From Cyclaneusma minus (taxonomy: Eukaryota > Ascomycota > Leotiomycetes > Marthamycetales > Marthamycetaceae): 64,000 nucleotides of DNA. This document shows, one piece after another, positions 1 through 10,238 of this stretch. The notes under the pieces are model-generated. The model ran no database searches, was not told the origin of the DNA, and was given only the letters and a program-made list of their open reading frames with translations. Within the stretch, counting starts at the first letter, position 1; each line of letters begins with the position of its first letter. The stretch is taken from NCBI GenBank assembly GCA_037179335.1, contig JAKZHN010000039.1, forward strand, positions 124,001-188,000, read 5' to 3'. The position numbers and the translations under genes are program-made.

Positions 1-256
1 AACCACCTCATTGTGCTCAAGCGACAATAGCTTCAACTTCTATTGAGCCAGCTATTGTTGTGGCCGATTGGCTGCGACGCCTCGCGTAGCTCCCACTTTT
101 CGCGGCGCCGAATTTCCTCCACCCTCTCTCCCACACACACAACTCCACCTCGTGTCTACACGTCCAGCTCTGAGAACTCGTTCCAGCGCTCTGCTTGATT
201 GACGCACTTCTTCCTCTCTATACCCCGTCACGAACTCACTCCACTTCACAAGAACC

Positions 257-2379
257 ATGTCGTACACCGATCCCTCCATGTCGAGCCCGTTGGCCGCGAT
301 CCACGAGCAAGAGATTGAGACCGCGCGCCAGCAACACCTTCGCATCCGAGAGCTCGCTTTGCGCGCCTTCGAAGACCACAAGGCTCAACAGGAGCAGCAA
401 GACTTGAAGAAGGCCGCGCGCAAGGAACGTCGCCGCATCGAAAAAGAACAAGAAAGCGTCCGCCTCCAGGCTGAGTTGGACAAATTGAAAGCGACAAAGG
501 TCGTTGCCCCGCCTCGCGCGAAGACCACCCCTCCTCCTCCAGCCCCCGAGGCCGAGAAGAAAGCCCTAGAGCCCAAGCTCGATGAGAAAGCCCCGGAACC
601 CAAGGTCGAGAAGAATGTCTCCGAGCCCAAGGTCGAGCAGAAAGCCCCGGAGCCCGCTCCCAAGCCTGCCGCTGCGCCCGCTCCACCTGCTCCAGTTCCC
701 CTTTCACCCAAGCAATCTGCAACCCAAGTCAAACCTGCGGAAACTACCGAGCAAGCAAAGACTGGACCTGTCCCCACCGTCGACGACAAGGGACCTCCCG
801 GTGTCTCTAGCGTCCTGCAGAATGGAACTGCCGGTGCTCTCGCAGATGACAATGACACGTCTCATTTCTTGCCGGGAACTGCGCGCTACCTGGACATTCA
901 TCGAGAACTAAAGAACCTACGCCACGACTGTGTCAAGTATGCTAAGAGAAACCACGAGTTCAAGGTGATGATGGGTGAGATGCGCCGCACCATTCGCAAG
1001 TGTGTCGGTCAGATCAAGGAGCGTGGTAACGAGCAACAGGTCAGTCTATCCCTACATCCTTCTTTGCACAATGATCCACGGCTCTCAAGGGCGCAGCGAA
1101 GAACCAAACTGACATGGAAATACAGGTCGATGAGATCAGGAAAATCCTTCTCACCTCTCTGTACAGAAACCCAGGCCCCTGCATCGACCCCAACGACTTC
1201 GTAGTCGAGCCACGAGCCCCTGTGGAAGGCTCGCCCTGCGACTCCATGATCGGAGAGGAATTGCCAGCCCTTTTCCTATACCTCTTGAACGTGTTCTCAA
1301 AGTGCATCGTCGCGCAATTGGTGAGCGAGGCCTCTGTCAAGCTCAAGGCTGCGGAGCCTATTGGCATTGTCGCTGTAACGATCTTCTCATTCCCCGGCTT
1401 CTTGTGGCGTGGCAAGTCATTGATCGACATCATGATCGCCAAGTTCCGTGCCAACTGCCCTGTGTTATTCGGTATTAGAGGAACTGACAAGACGGAAGAA
1501 GGCAGGCAACGTCTTGGCTGGAGATTTAAGAAGGGAGATACATGGGTTTCCGAGCCCAAACACTTCGACCGAATGACGGGACTCGCAGCCGGTTATGGCG
1601 CCATTTCTCTTCGAGACTTCTCGCGTTCTCCGTCCAAGCAGAACCCCTACCCGCCATCGATGTACTGGCAATCCGTCGCTGCCATAGTCAACACGCCGGA
1701 CAACCAGATTTCTGGTACGCAGAGTATCGTCATCAGAGCCTTGGTTGAGTGCCACGAGGACCGATTCCTTAAGTTCTACGGGTTGGCGGCGAAGGCAGCA
1801 CTGAGAGAAGCCGTCGTTAGCTTCACGGTTAGAGCGGCTATCGGGTCAGCCGCCGGAGCTTTATTGATTGCACTCGCACCAAAGTTGGCTAAGGACAGCG
1901 GCCTCATCTTGGATCCCAACTTCGTGCCACTTGCCAACGGCACGGCCAGTGGATCTCAGGCACCGGCTGCGAACCCTCTCGCCCAGAGCAATGCCTTCGG
2001 GGGACAACAGCAGACCAACACCTTCGGTGGACAGCAGACCAATGCCTTCGGTCAGCCAATGCAGCAGCAGCAAGCAACCGCCCACTCATTCGGCGGAGCA
2101 CAGCAGCAGCAGCCCAACCCCTTCGGCGCACCCCAGCAGCAACCTCAGCCTGCCAACCCCTTCGGCGGAGCCCAGCAGATGCAATCGCAGCAGAACCCCA
2201 ACCCCTTCGGTGGAGCTCAGCAAATGCAAGCGCAGCAGAACGCCAACCCATTCGGCGCAGCCCAGCAGCAACCTCAGCCTGCCAACCCCTTCGGCGGAGC
2301 CCAGCAAATGCAGCAGCCGACTCCCTTTGGAGTCGCATCGCAAGTTCAGCAGAACCCGTTCGGAGCTTACCGAGGATAA
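257..2379 (+). CDS. GLE1: mRNA export factor GLE1 with C-terminal FG repeats
   Basis: Two exons, 257-1039 and 1126-2379, with an 86 bp phase-0 intron; 678 aa. GLE1 acts on the cytoplasmic face of the nuclear pore, where with inositol hexakisphosphate it activates the DEAD-box helicase Dbp5 to release exported mRNPs. The N-terminus (about residues 15-95) is a highly charged likely coiled coil, followed by a Pro/Ala/Lys linker. The GLE1 helical domain runs from about residue 210 to 530 and includes stretches such as LPALFLYLLNVFSKC and VECHEDRFLKFYGLAAK. The last 110 or so residues are Gln-rich with about eleven FG dipeptides, mostly NPFG, as in FG nucleoporins. Yeast Gle1 lacks such a tail, to my knowledge. 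The ATG at 257 (context accATGtcg) is the first in frame. The identification is confident; the role of the tail is inference. Confidence 0.93.
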
Positions 2380-2917
2380 GTTGGTGATGATTGGTACATT
2401 CAAGAATGCATCGCAATAGGAGTTTGACCTGGTATGGGACAATGTTTGTAGGATAGGCTGGCATTGATGGAGTTTGTAAGATTACTTGGGTTGATATGGG
2501 GAAATCGTTGATGCAGCACGAAAGCTGTAACCTGAGTACCATTTTAGATGATACTCAGACATAGAACTGAATAATTGCAGTTTCTATTTGTACTCATGGT
2601 CTTCTTTTTAGTGATGTGCTATGTGATTTGTCTTGTGCTAATTTTGTTCGAGAATCAAGAATACTTTACCAACCCCTCTCACACCTCCTGGATTTCGCCT
2701 CATGAAGCAATTCTTATTCCTTGATCTGGAATGTCCCTCAATCTGAGAACTAGGTACCATTATTGATATGCGAAGTTCCTTTAGTTGAGTGAATTGACTC
2801 GTTGTCATTAAGTTAAGAAGACTTCATCGAAACATTCGCCTATGACATAACCGCCGTGCATCGTTGCTCCATCCCAGCTCCTCCACATCCAAAACCCCCA
2901 CCACCACCGGAACATCA
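2380..2917. other. Intergenic region GLE1 to aldo-keto reductase
   Basis: No coding potential seen. It should contain the GLE1 3' UTR and the promoter and 5' leader of the aldo-keto reductase. The last 60 bases are C-rich, as is common just upstream of fungal start codons. Confidence 0.5.
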
Positions 2918-4316
2918 ATGTCACTTCGTCCCTTCACTTTCAGACTCCAACTCCCCAAATCCCTCATCCACAGTCACACAAGACCTCGCTCCTCACATCT
3001 TCCCCTCACATTTCCATTTCCCCTTCTGCTTCAAACCCAAAACAAACGCCCATTCTCACGCCACAACTCCACCTCAAACAGCATGGCATCCGAATCGCAG
3101 AAGCTATCGCTGGAAAGCACAATCAAGCTCAACAACGGCCTTGCGATGCCCCGACTCCAGCTCGGTGTTTACATGGCAAATGCAGGTTCCGAAACCGTCA
3201 ATGCCGTGAAATGGGCGCTGGAGGCTGGATATCGGGGTGTTGACAGCGCAGAATGGTACCTTCCCTCCCCCCATCACCTCCCAATTCCAAAGTTCGGGGT
3301 GTTGACAGCGCAGAATGGTACCTTCCCTCCCCCCATCACCTCCCAATTCCAAAGTTCAGAACTTCAGATTCCAGATCTACCAAACACGTTCCCACCATCC
3401 CAATCAACACTTCAATTTCCATTCTCGTTCTGTTTGTTCATGGTTGATGTACTGATTGGTTTGCACAGGTATGGCAACGAACGCGCCTGCGGCCAAGGCA
3501 TCCTCTCCTTCCTAAACTCGAAGGAGAATGCGAAGGGCTTGAAGAGAGAGGATATCTGGTTCACGACAAAGCTAAAAACGAACAAGTCGTATGATGCGAC
3601 GAGGAAGGCGATTAAGAAAAGTTTGCAAGAAACGGGGCTGGGATATATTGAGCTTTATTTGCTGCATAATCCGTATGGGGGCTCGAAGGCTAGGAAGGAG
3701 TGTTGGAGGGCTTGTGAGGATGCGCTTGAAGAGGGGGAGTTGAGGGCGGTGGGGGTTAGTAACTTTGGGGTTAATCACGTGAGTATTTTCTACACACTGC
3801 AAGAATCTTGATTTGAAGAGATTTGTGGGAGGAAAGTTGTTGCTTTGGAAGTTTTGAGTAGAGGAGATAGGACGGCTGTACTGATGCAAATGACAGATTA
3901 AGGAGATACTGGAGAACAAGGAAACGAAGATTAAACCGGCAGTGAACCAGATCGAAATCCACCCCTGGAACTACCGCCCGTCTCTCATCTCCTACTGCCA
4001 GGAGCAAGACATTGCGGTGGAGGCGTGGGCGCCACTGGCGAGAGCTATGCGTGTCAAGAGCCCTGTAGTGAAGGAATTGACGAGCAAGTATGGCTGTACT
4101 TGGGCGCAATTGCTTATTCAGTGGAGCTTGCAGCATGGGTTTGTTACTTTGCCGAAGAGTGTTGATAGGGGAAGGATTGCAGAGAATGTGGAAAAGGTGA
4201 AGGAGGGGATGGTGTTGGAAAAGGGGGATGTGGAGAGGTTGGATGGGTGTCATGAGTATCTGGTTACGGATTGGGATCCGATTGGGGAGGATGGGATGGG
4301 GGATGTGGAGGATTGA
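2918..4316 (+). CDS. Aldo-keto reductase, possibly dual-targeted
   Basis: Three exons: 2918-3255, 3469-3778 and 3897-4316. The protein is 355 aa from the first ATG, or 300 aa from the internal ATG at 3083. It is an NADPH-dependent aldo-keto reductase of the AKR superfamily TIM-barrel fold. All four catalytic residues are present (numbered from 2918): Asp109 in GVDSAEW, Tyr114 in WYGNE, Lys147 in FTTKLK and His179 in YLLHNPY. The first 55 residues before MASESQ are rich in Arg, Ser and Pro with no acidic residue, ending in RPFSRHNS. They resemble a mitochondrial presequence, so alternative starts could give mitochondrial and cytosolic forms (inference). Intron 1 (213 bp) is a multiple of three, has no in-frame stop, and lies inside a 62 bp tandem duplication that copies the splice donor. 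The substrate cannot be deduced. Confidence 0.9.
3233..3356 (+). repeat. 62-bp perfect tandem duplication across a splice donor
   Basis: Bases 3233-3294 and 3295-3356 are identical, and the match extends one base further at each side. The unit covers the end of exon 1 and the start of intron 1 of the aldo-keto reductase. The true donor (GTACCT at 3256) is therefore repeated at 3318. Using the second donor would add 62 nt and shift the frame. Perfect identity suggests a recent event. Confidence 0.95.
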
Positions 4317-4615
4317 GGGTTGCGGAGACGACTATGAGGTGAGGTGATAGTGGGCCTTACAGGCGAGGCGAGAGAGATAGAATGTGATATGAAGGCTTGC
4401 CGTGGTTGATGAGTTAATGGGCTCCATCTTCACCGCTGCCATTATCGACTCCACCATTATGACAGCCATTAATGTTGAGTAGGACGAAAAGGCATAGACT
4501 GGGAAGTCTAGCTAAGGAGGAGCTTATAAGCTCCAGGAGAGGCTAGCTTGCCAAAGGCCTTTGTCACACTCTAACATAAAGAGCTGAAAGGGGATTAGTC
4601 CTGCATGGGCATAGC

Positions 4616-5132
4616 TCAACATGCATGGCACGAGATACTGTTTGCACCGGGCGTATTGTGGCATCTTGACCAGTAGCTCTCCGTCTTCAGTAACAGGTCC
4701 TTGCAGTATTTTTCGGAGTAGATCCAGCAGTGGACGGTCCTCAAAACGGATCCTCGAGTGCGGGCCGAATCCCAACGGCCTCCCTCTGCCGTATCCTACA
4801 CACAATGTCAGAGAATAGATTTTGCTTCGATTGACTACACCGAAATTACTTACTTGAAGTTCGGTGAATGCATAACAGACTTTCTCATTGGGACAAGCGG
4901 GTTTGAATCCGAGCTGCTGCTTACAGTACGTTCCATCTTGATCTAGGCCTCCGACCTTGCAATCGTGTCCGTTGTAAACCGTAACACAACCGTCCGTAGG
5001 GTTGTGGCAATCCTTGTGCCCGGGATCGACGATATGCCCATTGGGCCCATCATCGCGAGATAGTAACTCTGACTGGCCTTTCACCCCAATAAAGGCCAGG
5101 GAAGCCGCGAGCATAGTGGATAGGAAAAGCAT
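4616..5132 (-). CDS. Small secreted cysteine-rich protein (effector-like)
   Basis: Two exons on the minus strand, 5132-4854 and 4795-4616, joined by a 58 bp phase-0 intron (GTAAGT...GTGTAG); 152 aa. A hydrophobic signal peptide (MLFLSTMLAASLAFIGVKG) precedes a mature chain of about 130 residues with eleven cysteines, six from exon 1 and five from exon 2. The intron frame contains no useful C-terminus. The spliced exon 2 instead supplies motifs such as VHCWIYSEKYCKDL and ends SISCHAC, which supports the splice. A Ser-Arg-Asp-Asp stretch just after the signal could be a processing site. I recognise no named family. Small secreted Cys-rich proteins of this kind are typical effector candidates or surface proteins in plant-associated fungi, but the function is unknown. 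Seven of the cysteines in a 152-residue chain would be unlikely by chance. Confidence 0.72.
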
Positions 5133-6381
5133 CTTAAGCGTAGTTGGCTGGAGACATGAGTTCAGTTTCAAGCTTGAAAATAGGACAAAGGTTCCAACTT
5201 CTTCAAGGAAGATGAAGTAGCACTTTACTTGGGAAGTGGGTGCTGACAGTCTTGCTGTGTCCCTTTCCAACATGGACATGGGCAGATACATGTACGATTG
5301 AGGGACCGTACTAAATTAGTGAATTGTACCTAGCAGTGACTCGACGAGATCTCAAAGGTCACCGTAGACTATGAGTCGAATGCGGGATGCGCAGCAATCG
5401 CCAACACCCTACCTGCATAATCAAGCACAGCTATGTACATCGAGCTCAGCTCAACTGTTCCCTCAAGCAATGCTCTTCTCTGGCTTCCGAACTTTGGGTA
5501 TACAGGCACCACCTCGGAGAACAATTGTGCTGGAAACCCCAACCACCCTATCAATCATTTCGACGCACCGGCAACGGCCAACCGTGGTTCTCCAATCCCA
5601 TTCAAGTTGCGCCAGAAACCCCGTACCGCAACACTTTCCGACCAATAGGTGTCTGCTCACTTCTTGCTTCATGTCAATGCTCTGGATGAACTCGCACCTA
5701 CTTTCTCTGCTCTGCACCAGGCAGTCTAGTGCTCGCAGGTACCACTATGCACTTCAAGTTCCTTCAGGCTTTCTCGTCACCCGTGACCAAATACCGGCCA
5801 CATAGTACTCAGTTTTCGACTGGCCCCTGACGAGCTGCGGAGAAACGATCCGACCGTTCGCCGGTGTTCAACAGTGCAATCTCAGTAACATGTGCATGTA
5901 TGCGTAATTGTAAAGCACGCAAAAAGATGGCTGGTGTCAAACGCCGTGGAAGTGAACGAATTCAAGTGACAGCTGGCCGAGAAGTCCGTGTGGATCCACA
6001 CTTTGCCTCTGATGGTCAGGTACACAGGTCGCAACTCCCAAGTAAAGAAATGCCCCAGCTTTGAGTTCTTGGGAACATCCAAAGTCTGCTGGGATATTCA
6101 CAGTCACTCGGCATAGTCCGAATTGTCTGGAGCAGTCTAGCTTACCAGAGATAATCCAAGTAGTTAATTAAGCACGAAGAACTTTGAACGTATCCAGACT
6201 TCTTCATGGCACTGTAGCAGCCAAGATACGCAAAAAGGAAAATGGGGAGAATGACAGTTTGTGCCGAATCTCCCTTCCTTGAAACCCAACGAGTTCTCAC
6301 GTACCTAGGTCTAACCCAGCATAAAAGAAAGCTTCGGAAGTTTAATTCGGGCTCTTGGGGAACTGCTGGGAAAGGGCAGTC
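5133..6381. other. Intergenic region without convincing gene
   Basis: Several overlapping short open frames occur around 5370-5805 on the plus strand, but none has a recognisable domain, good start context or consistent codon use. Otherwise I see nothing distinct. Confidence 0.4.
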
Positions 6382-7177
6382 TCAAAGCTCCCAATTACGT
6401 TGTTGCAAAATTATAGCATTGCACAACCCAACAGCCATACCCACCACCATCGCCCGAGAGAACCATGAAAACATAGAATAACCTCTGCCCTTGGACAATG
6501 AGAACAATACAGACCGCTTGTACAAACTGAGGTCCGTTTCTACAATGCCAGCCAATACCACGCTAAGATCCGCCTTGTATTGGCGGTACAGAGGTACTGA
6601 ATCGGACCTCGCAGCTAGGTACCAAGTCACACAGCAGAGGGCGATGCAGAGGGCGGTGGCGATCAAGAGGGGAAACAATACCCAGCCCTCAGCGGAGGGG
6701 GCCTGGGTGGGAAGGCTGATGTATCCGGATTTATGCTTGGGGGTCGTCACTGGTGCTGGGTAGACGGCTCTTCGCTGTGTGGAGACAACATCGACGAGAT
6801 AGCAGAGGAGGAGACCGAGACACAGGAGAAGAAGGCCGAGAAGGACGCGCTGCCATTCAGTCGCGGGTATTCGTAATTAAGTTGGGATTTACGCGGGGAT
6901 GAGAATCAAAGGCCCGAAGAACTCGGGAAATGCGCAAGGAATTGCCTGGGCGGTTTGGCACGGATTGGTTGAAATTGGGATTTGTGCGGGGATGAGAATG
7001 ACGTCCCAGAGAAACTCGGGGATCGCTTTGCAGGGGAATGCGCGAGACATTGCGTGAGAGGTTGGACACGTGTTGGTTGAAATTGGGGGGGTGGGGACAG
7101 ACTGTGTGGTTGGGTTTGGAGAGGTGGGGTCGAGCTGAAGGGACGGGGTGGTCTGGAGGGAGGACCGGACGCGGCAC
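6382..7177 (-). CDS. Doubtful membrane protein, repeat-rich N-terminus
   Basis: I do not recognise this. The minus-strand frame ending at 6382 has two strong hydrophobic segments (VLLGLLLLCLGLLLCYLV near 6840-6790 and VLFPLLIATALCIALCCV near 6690-6640) plus a weaker third near the C-terminus. A candidate 43 bp intron (about 6847-6889, donor GTAAAT) would join it in phase 0 to an upstream frame. That frame is built from tandem repeats with units like NPNFNQSVPNRPGNS. No ATG was found for the upstream part: the frame opens at a GTG at 7177 after a possible CCTCCCAG acceptor. It could be a real multi-exon membrane protein, a decayed gene, or chance. Exon boundaries are guesses. Confidence 0.3.
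6880..7090. repeat. Imperfect tandem repeat, unit about 100 bp
   Basis: Two full diverged copies and a partial one share the order: GGGATGAGAAT, then AACTCGGG, then GGTTGAAATTGGG (compare 6893-6980 with 6985-7088). On the minus strand they encode the repeated N-terminal segment of the doubtful membrane protein. Confidence 0.65.
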
Positions 7178-7972
7178 CCTGGGAGGATGTTCCAGAGCTT
7201 GTTGTTGAAGTGGAAGAGCCGTTGCGGCCGAAGACGAGCTCTTCGAGTAAAACGAACATTTTCACGTAAATTGAAATGACGGCTTAGATCCCAGATGTAG
7301 AAGGAGTTTGGGGCTAGTGAGGCTAAGAAATGGTGCTTGGTGATGATTGAGATGGGAAACTTGGTCGAGAAAGGTAGTAGAATGTGGAAAGATGGGACAA
7401 GTTCAAATTGCTGTAGCTCTTAAAAGCAATGCTCATGGAAACCGAGGATGCGTATTTGAGATGATTTGGAAAAGGAAACAGTGTGGGAATGGAGAAATTG
7501 CAACTTGAACAACCGATCTCTTGCTTCAAGGGCACACTACTCAGCCTCCAGGTAACAGCACCAGGCTTTACTGTGTCCGATAATCGGATAGCTTGGAGCT
7601 CACATGGAGAAATGTGAAGCTGCGGTTCTCTTGGTTGTTTCCGATATCTCCGCCAGCTTGGGACTTGGCCCCGTTCGATCCGATCATCTGATGCAGGGAC
7701 TTTTGTCGATGCGCAAATTGTATTGCTGCCAGAAATGTGGTGTTGCGGGAGGTTTCTCGTGAGCCTCCCGGTACCGGCGCTGGAGCACCGCTGGTGGTAC
7801 AAAGTCAAAACCCCACGCGGGGTACAAGAGACTCGGAGGGAATCGCAGCGACCTGGGATACGACGAGGAAAACTTTTGCCTGTGGCTTGCAGGTGATGTG
7901 GTGGTGTACGGAGGGGATTTTCGAAAATGTCGTCGGATCGGGTTCTTAAGAGAAAGGCCTTAGAGGCTCCGG

Positions 7973-8023
7973 TTATCGCTTGGCCTTCCGATTGGTCGAG
8001 ATAAGGCTACAGGAAGTCTTATC
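7973..8023. promoter_or_regulatory. Cluster of GATA-type motifs plus a CCAAT box
   Basis: Within 50 bp there are TTATCG (7973), ATTGG (7991, CCAAT on the other strand), GATAAG (8000-8005) and CTTATC (8018-8023, GATAAG reversed). Fungal nitrogen-control factors of the AreA/NIT2 type bind GATA pairs, and NADP-GDH is a known nitrogen-assimilation gene. The motifs are seen; their use here is inference. They lie about 560 bp from the start codon. Confidence 0.4.
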
Positions 8024-8410
8024 TCCAACATGACTTAATTCGATATGCTGTTCCCAGAACACAACCGGCCACCCAAAATTGCAACCATCACATCTCCGTG
8101 GAACTCAGACTGACTTTTGAAAAGCCCATGTCCCCGTCACCCCCTCAGACGCCTGGCAAGGCACCGCAATCGGCCTCGGCCTGCCCCGCCAGGGAGATCA
8201 GCCAACTTTGCTCAAGATCAAGTCTGGTTGGTCCTTTGCTCCAGAGGGCTGGAGCAGTCCCGGGTCCGGGAACAAAGAGCTTGAAGCTCTTCTACCCCAC
8301 ATACGTCAATGAACTAAGGGTAATAGCTCCCCACCACGACTGGCATTTGATGTGTCTGCCGCACCGAAGACCGGCTTTGCTTCTTTCCGAATCCTTCGAC
8401 GACGAGTCCG

Positions 8411-8418
8411 TATAAAAG
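8411..8418 (+). promoter_or_regulatory. TATA box of NADP-GDH
   Basis: TATAAAAG lies 160 bp upstream of the GDH start codon and is followed by a CT-rich run (about 8425-8560). This is the usual arrangement for a strongly expressed fungal gene. Confidence 0.6.
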
Positions 8419-8577
8419 ACCAAGTTCTACCTCTTTCACTTTTCCCACTTTCAAACTTCAAGCTGCTTGATACCTCCCCTGCCCTCCTACCTGTGATACC
8501 CCTCTAGGCCTGTTACCGTCTAGATAACCTCACTTTCCAATCCATTCCACAACTTCTTTGACAGACCCTTCGCAACC

Positions 8578-10238
8578 ATGTCTAACCTTCCCTCTGAGCC
8601 CGAGTTCGAGCAGGCCTACAAGGGTGAGCCTCACAAATTTCACAATTGCTTTACTTTGCCATGAATCCCCCATCCCGCCTCCCTACGATCCTCAGCCAAG
8701 ATCAGCAACTGACTGTCCCATCTCCCAGAGCTGGCGCAAACTCTTAAGCACTCCAGCCTTTACGAGAAGCACCCCGAATACAGGAAAGCCCTTGAGATCA
8801 TCGCCATCCCAGAGCGCATCATCCAATTCCGTGTTGTCTGGGAAGACGACAAGCACCAAGTTCAGGTCAACCGCGGATACCGAGTCCAGTTCAACTCGGC
8901 TCTCGGCCCATACAAGGGTGGTCTTCGCCTCCATCCCACCGTCAACCTCTCTATCCTGAAGTTCTTGGGCTTCGAACAGATCTTCAAAAATGCTCTCACC
9001 GGCAGTAAGTTTCCTTAAAACAAGGATTCGCACTTTGCCAATTCCCAGTACCCAAAACAGGAATCGGTCTAAGCAACACAAATGTTGAGCAACAGGAACG
9101 GGAAGCTGATATATGACAGTCAACATTGGTGGAGGTAAGGGAGGATCCGACTTCGACCCCAAGGGCAAGTCCGACAACGAGATCCGACGATTCTGCGTTT
9201 CCTTCATGCGCGAGCTGAGTAAGCACATTGGTGCCGACACTGATGTTCCCGCTGGAGACATCGGCACCACCGGCCGTGAGATCGGCTTCATGTTTGGCGC
9301 CTACAAAGCTCTCAGAAACAAGTGGGAAGGAGTCCTTACCGGCAAGGGCGGTGACTGGGGAGGATCCTTGATCCGCCCTGAGGCTACCGGATACGGTCTC
9401 ATCTACGTGCGTCTTAGCTCTTCAATTTATGCCTTCCCGGTTTCTCAGTTCAGCTTGAATATCCAGAGCTTGCACTAACAGCAGTGGGGGATAGTATGTT
9501 GAGCACATGATCAAGTACGCCGGCCAGGGATCCTTCGAGGGTAAGCGCGTCGCCATCTCCGGTTCCGGCAACGTCGCCCAATACGCTGCTCTCAAAGCCA
9601 TGGAGCTCGGCGCAACCGTCGTTTCCCTCTCGGACAGCAAAGGAGCTCTGATCGCCGAGGGCGACAAGGCTTTCACTGCCGACGACATCAACGCCGTCGC
9701 CGAACTCAAGGTCGCCCGCAAGGCCCTGACTGATTTTGAGCACAAGGGCAAGTACAAGTACGTCGACGGCGCACGCCCTTGGACACACGTCAAAGTCGAC
9801 GTTGCGCTGCCTTGCGCGACACAAAACGAAGTGTCCAAAGAGGAGGCTGAAGCGCTAATCAAGAGCGGCGCAAAGTTCATCGCGGAGGGCAGCAACATGG
9901 GCTGCACGGCCGAAGCAATCGAAGTATTCGAAGCATCGCGCAAATCGAAGAAGAACGAGGCGATCTGGTATGCACCCGGCAAGGCAGCCAATGCTGGTGG
10001 TGTGGCAGTGTCGGGCTTGGAGATGGCGCAGAACAGTATGCGCATCAAGTGGACGGCGGCAGAGGTGGATGAGAAGCTGAAGGAGATTATGAAGAATGCG
10101 TTTGATAATGGGCTGGAGACGGCGAAGAAGTATGTGCCGGCTGGCGAGGGCGAGTTCCCGAGCTTGCAAGCGGGAAGCAATATTGCGGGTTTTGTTAAGG
10201 TGGCGGCCGCTATGAAGGAGCAGGGGGATTGGTGGTGA
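8578..10238 (+). CDS. gdhA: NADP-specific glutamate dehydrogenase
   Basis: Four exons: 8578-8623, 8729-9004, 9120-9406 and 9495-10238, with introns of 105, 115 and 88 bp; 450 aa, the normal length for the fungal hexameric enzyme. It catalyses reductive amination of 2-oxoglutarate with ammonium and NADPH, the main route of ammonium assimilation in the cytosol. Diagnostic segments: GPYKGGLRLHPTVN, GGGKGGSDFDPKGKSD and PAGDIGTTGREIGFMFGAYK (Lys and Asp of the active site), then the dinucleotide fold GSGNVAQYAA. EGSNMGCTAEAIE and APGKAANAGGVAVSGLEMAQN complete the glutamate site. Each spliced junction restores the family sequence, for example LTG-INIGGG and GLIY-YVEHM. Codon use is strongly C-ending in exons 2 and 3, consistent with high expression. 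Known in Aspergillus as gdhA and in Neurospora as am. Confidence 0.97.

Larger units (their letters stand above)
7178..8577. other. Intergenic region upstream of NADP-GDH
   Basis: No gene supported. It holds the promoter and leader of the glutamate dehydrogenase; the proximal 150 bases are pyrimidine-rich. GATA and CCAAT motifs and a TATA box are listed separately. Confidence 0.5.

Noticed and set aside
1..256. Minus-strand frames at the window start
   Set aside because: Antisense to the GLE1 leader and exon 1, without domain or start context.
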